Below are positions 61,218-64,000 of a stretch of DNA of 64,000 nucleotides, one piece after another. How positions within the stretch are numbered: position 1 is the stretch's first letter; the number at the start of each line of letters is the position of its first letter. Made by a program: the position numbers and the translations under genes. The notes under the pieces were generated by a model. It made no database searches. It was given only the letters and a program-made list of their open reading frames with translations, and was not told the origin of the DNA. The DNA comes from Pseudonocardia sp. N23 (GTDB lineage: Bacteria > Actinomycetota > Actinomycetes > Mycobacteriales > Pseudonocardiaceae). The stretch is taken from NCBI RefSeq assembly GCF_002583555.1, contig NZ_BEGX01000029.1, positions 62,001 to 126,000 on the forward strand, given 5' to 3'.

Positions 61218-61961
61218 TCAGCAGGGCGGCTGCGGGAAGTGCGCCATCAGGGTCTGGGTCAGGGCGCCGTCGACCAGGACGTGCTGGCCGCTGACGTAGG
61301 CGGCGTCGTCGGAGAGCAGGAAGGCGACCACCCGACCGATGTCCTCCGGCGCCCCGATCCGCCCGACGGGGATCAGCGCGCGGCGGCGCTCGTACATCAC
61401 GGGGTCGGCGTAGACGGCCTCCGCCATCTCGGTGCGGATCATGCCGGGGCCGATCGCGTTGACCCGCACACCCTCCGCGCCCCACTCGACGGCCGCCTGC
61501 CGCGTGAACGACACGACCCCGGCCTTCGACGCGGCATAGAGCCCGCCGTTGAGCTGCGGCACCTCCGCCGCCATCGACGCGATGTTCACGATCGCCCCGC
61601 CCGCCGCGGACAGGTGCGGCAGCGCGGCTGCGCTCAACGCGACGACGGCGCGCAGGTTGACCCCGAGCACGGCGTCGACGTCGGCGGGGTCCAGGTCGGA
61701 CAGCGGGCCGCGGCGGATGATCCCAGCGTTGTTGACCAGCCCGTCGAGCCGCCCGTTGACGGCCAGCGCCGCCTCGGCCAGCCCGGCCGGGTCGGCGGTG
61801 ACGTCGCCCGGGAGCGCCGTTCCGCCGATGTCGGCCGCGACCTTGTCACACGAGGACGCGGAGACGTCGTTCACCACCACGTGCCAGTCCCGCTTCGCCA
61901 GCACCCGCGCGATGCCCGCGCCGATCCCGCCGCCCGCCCCCGTCACCAGCACCGTCTTCAT
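61218..61961 (-). CDS. Short-chain dehydrogenase/reductase
   Basis: 247 residues. Cofactor loop VTGAGGGIGAGIARVL (TGxxxGIG), NNAG motif in LVNNAGIIRRG, catalytic Ser in IVNIASMAAEV, and YxxxK in GLYAASKAGVV. Classical SDR; ends in a long VSGQHVLVDGALTQTLM. It lacks the insert of mycofactocin-coupled SDRs as far as I can see. The four-base overlap with the OYE gene indicates one operon acting on a shared substrate. Confidence 0.92.
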   Translation of the reverse strand: MKTVLVTGAGGGIGAGIARVLAKRDWHVVVNDVSASSCDKVAADIGGTALPGDVTADPAGLAEAALAVNGRLDGLVNNAGIIRRGPLSDLDPADVDAVLGVNLRAVVALSAAALPHLSAAGGAIVNIASMAAEVPQLNGGLYAASKAGVVSFTRQAAVEWGAEGVRVNAIGPGMIRTEMAEAVYADPVMYERRRALIPVGRIGAPEDIGRVVAFLLSDDAAYVSGQHVLVDGALTQTLMAHFPQPPC

Positions 61962-63910
61962 GCCTCGACCCCCACTCTGAATCCGTCCCAGATCGCGTCG
62001 ATGGCCCGGCGCGGGGCGAGCGCGTCGCCCACCGCCCGGACCTGGATGTTCTGTGCGGCAAGCGCTCCGACCAGCGAGTCCTGTGCCACGCCGTACCAGG
62101 CGGCGACGACCGCGTCGGCCTCGTCGACGGCCTGCTCACCGGTCCAGTTGTCCCGCGAGAGCACCCGGCCCTCCTCGATGGCGAGGACGGTGTGGCTCTC
62201 CCGGATTCGGACCTTCGCCGCGCCGAGGCGGCGCATCATCGGCGGCCGGGAGAACGCGTCGAGCTCGGCCCCCGCGGGGACCGGCGTGATGACGGTGACG
62301 ACGTGTCCGTCCGCGGCGAGCCGCTCGGCCGTGGTGAGGACCTTCCAGTCGGCCTCACCGGAGTCCAGGACGACGACGCGTTCCCCGCGGACGCCGGACA
62401 GGATCGCGTCGTGGGCGCTGACCGCCCGCGCACCGCCGGGGATCGGGGGCGTGCCCGGGATGGACCCGGTGGCGACGACGACCAGGTCGGGGTTCAGTGC
62501 CGCAATCGACGACGCTGTGGCGCGCGTCGACAAGGAGACCGACACCCCCAACCGCCGCACCTCACGTTCCAGGAACCGTGTGGCCTCGGCGAACTCGTCG
62601 CGGTACGGCATCGCCGCCGCGGCGACGAGCACCTGCCCGCCGAGCCGGTCGGTGGCCTCCAGCAGCGTGACGCGGTGCCCGCGCAGGGCGGCGGTCTCGG
62701 CCGTCTTCAGCCCGCCCGGCCCGCCGCCGACGACCACGACGTGGCGCGGCTCGTCGACAACCGGAAGCGTTCCACCCCACTGCTTCTCGAACCCGACGAC
62801 GGGGTTGACCAGGCACGCGACCGGCACCCCGCGGTGGGGCCCGCCGCGACAGCCGACGTTGCACGAGATGCACGGGCGGATCTCGTCGAGCCGGCCCTCC
62901 TTCGCCTTCCGCGGCAGCTCCGGGTCGGCGATCAGCGGCCGGACCAGGCACACCAGGTCGGCGGTGCCGTCGACGATCAGCTCCTCGGCCTTCTCCGCGG
63001 TGACGACGCGCGCGACCGCGAACACCGGCACCCCGCCCGTGACCTCCCGGATCGAGCCCGCGAGGTGCACGAACGGCGCCCGCGGGTAGCTCATGTCGGG
63101 GATCTGGCGGTCGATCGAGGCATAGTTGGACTGGCTGACGCTCACATAGTGGGTCGGCACGGCGTCGAGGAGCCGGGCGACGATCTCACGGCTCTCGTCG
63201 ATCTCCAGGCCGCCGGGGACGAACTCGTCGCCCGACACCCGGATGCCGACGGGCACGTCCGGCCCGACGACCTCGCGGACCTCGGCGAGCACCCGCAATG
63301 GCAGCCGCAGCCGGTTCTCCAGGCTGCCACCGTAGGAGTCGGTCCTGGTGTTGCTGAACCGCGACAGGAACGAGCACAACAGGTAGCCGTGGGCCATGTA
63401 GACCTCGAGGCCGTCGAACCCCGCGGCGAGAAAGCGCCGCGCGCCCGACCGGTAGGACTCGACCAGCTCCTCGATGTCGGCGTGGGTCATGGCGTGCGGG
63501 ACGACGCGGCTCGACGGGTCCGGCAGCGCCGAGGGCGCCCACAGCTCGCGGTGGCTGGGGAAGCCGCTGCCCTGTCGTCCGAGGTGGGAGAGCTGGGCGA
63601 AGATCGCGGCGCCGTGCTCGTGGACGGCGTCGACGACGCGGGCGTAGGGCGCGATGCCGGCGTCGTCCCAGACCTGGTTGATGCCGCCGAAGGTCAGGCC
63701 GGTCGGGTGCACGATGCCCGATCCCTGGATGATCAGCCCGACGCCGCCGCGCGCGCGTTCGGCCAGGTAGTGGGCCTGACGTTCGGACAGGGCGTGCTCG
63801 TGGGGATCGACGAAGCGGCTGCCGTGACCGGCCATGACGATCCGGTTGCGCAGCCGCACGTTCCCCATGTCGATGGGCTCGAACAGGCGGGTGAGTGGTG
63901 GTGGAGCCAA
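61958..63910 (-). CDS. FadH/OYE-family NADH:flavin oxidoreductase
   Basis: 650 residues from TTG 63910, supported by GGGAGG six bases upstream. OYE barrel: PIDMGNVRLRNRIVMAGHGS, IFAQLSHLGRQG, the barrel motif GFDGLEVYMAHGYLL and FSNTRTDSYGGSLENRLRL. 4Fe-4S Cys cluster CISCNVGCRGG. FAD/NAD part VVVVGGGPGGLKTAETAALR. Resembles 2,4-dienoyl-CoA reductase/trimethylamine dehydrogenase types and is related to, but distinct from, the mycofactocin OYE modules upstream. Confidence 0.92.
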   Translation of the reverse strand: MAPPPLTRLFEPIDMGNVRLRNRIVMAGHGSRFVDPHEHALSERQAHYLAERARGGVGLIIQGSGIVHPTGLTFGGINQVWDDAGIAPYARVVDAVHEHGAAIFAQLSHLGRQGSGFPSHRELWAPSALPDPSSRVVPHAMTHADIEELVESYRSGARRFLAAGFDGLEVYMAHGYLLCSFLSRFSNTRTDSYGGSLENRLRLPLRVLAEVREVVGPDVPVGIRVSGDEFVPGGLEIDESREIVARLLDAVPTHYVSVSQSNYASIDRQIPDMSYPRAPFVHLAGSIREVTGGVPVFAVARVVTAEKAEELIVDGTADLVCLVRPLIADPELPRKAKEGRLDEIRPCISCNVGCRGGPHRGVPVACLVNPVVGFEKQWGGTLPVVDEPRHVVVVGGGPGGLKTAETAALRGHRVTLLEATDRLGGQVLVAAAAMPYRDEFAEATRFLEREVRRLGVSVSLSTRATASSIAALNPDLVVVATGSIPGTPPIPGGARAVSAHDAILSGVRGERVVVLDSGEADWKVLTTAERLAADGHVVTVITPVPAGAELDAFSRPPMMRRLGAAKVRIRESHTVLAIEEGRVLSRDNWTGEQAVDEADAVVAAWYGVAQDSLVGALAAQNIQVRAVGDALAPRRAIDAIWDGFRVGVEA

Positions 63911-63960
63911 CGTTGCCTCCCTCGCTCGGGACGGACCGACACTGCCCCGCGAGGGAAGGC

Positions 63961-64000
63961 GTAGTCAAGGTTCTAACTACGACATGAGAGGGCGCCCCCG
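63961..64000. promoter_or_regulatory. Upstream region of the OYE/SDR operon, possible start of a divergent gene
   Basis: GTAGT and ACTAC half-sites (63961-63980) frame an AT-richer spot with TTGACT on the minus strand, a plausible -35 for the OYE-SDR operon. On the plus strand an ATG at 63984 begins MRGRP, which is a common start of TetR regulators. Only six codons remain in the window, so this cannot be confirmed. Confidence 0.25.

Noticed and set aside
1-64000. tRNA, rRNA, prophage, insertion-sequence transposase and riboswitch genes
   Set aside because: I looked for typical tRNA arms and CCA ends, transposase motifs and known riboswitch cores by eye and saw none I could support. A covariance-model scan would be decisive.

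Overview
High-GC actinobacterial chromosome. The mycothiol gene mshA, the senX3-regX3-ppx-gpm neighbourhood laid out as in mycobacteria, a mycofactocin cluster beside a nicotinoprotein methanol dehydrogenase, many GTG starts and 4-base gene overlaps all fit the Pseudonocardiaceae (for example Pseudonocardia). This placement is inference from gene content and family knowledge; no search was run.

Layout. 1-9.2 kb: phosphate and redox core: a disordered membrane protein (partial), ppx, regX3, senX3 with an upstream PHO-box-like repeat, gpm, a MarR/VOC pair, a DUF4349 protein, a YbjN-like protein and mshA. 9.2-20 kb: housekeeping block: an Hsp90-type ATPase, a DUF3027 protein, a glutaminyl cyclotransferase-like lipoprotein, MFS, a DUF2771 lipoprotein, a cold-shock protein, an acyl-CoA synthetase and serS. 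20.1-22.4 kb: a secreted subtilase with a pentapeptide-repeat stalk, then about 840 bases with no recognisable gene. 22.4-34.6 kb: a molybdenum island: modABC headed by an HTH-TOBE gene, moaA, moaD, and a form II CO-dehydrogenase-like molybdenum hydroxylase (coxSLM plus coxG), with an acyl-CoA dehydrogenase and a P1 peptidase inserted. 34.9-45.0 kb: mycofactocin genes (mftF, mftE, a double OYE oxidoreductase, mftC, mftB, mftA) interrupted by decayed fhs/fchA C1-folate genes. 46.5-50.6 kb: NDMA-type methanol dehydrogenase followed by a His-rich MoxR ATPase and a VWA protein. 50.7-60.3 kb: a RiPP system that I cannot match to a known product. 60.4-64 kb: a methyltransferase, an SDR and a third OYE-family enzyme.

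The most interesting part is 50.7-60.3 kb. A 62-residue precursor made of two near-identical 27-residue units is followed by a TOMM-type E1-like/leader-binding protein, an S15/CocE hydrolase and two YcaO proteins. Convergent to it lies a four-gene operon with a FecBCD-type metal-complex importer (permease, ATPase, binding protein) and an MFS exporter. Both promoters carry palindromes that resemble Zur boxes. I infer a metal-responsive, YcaO-modified peptide metallophore with its own export and re-uptake. This is a hypothesis.

The window also carries dispersed palindromes. One is a 40-base family (18-base arms, 4-base loop) with six copies, mostly at gene ends and showing compensatory changes. 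A second family has two copies. A third palindrome, seen once, lies inside a coding sequence next to a 15-base tandem repeat. One copy of the 40-base family lies exactly at the junction of the two fused mycofactocin OYE oxidoreductases.
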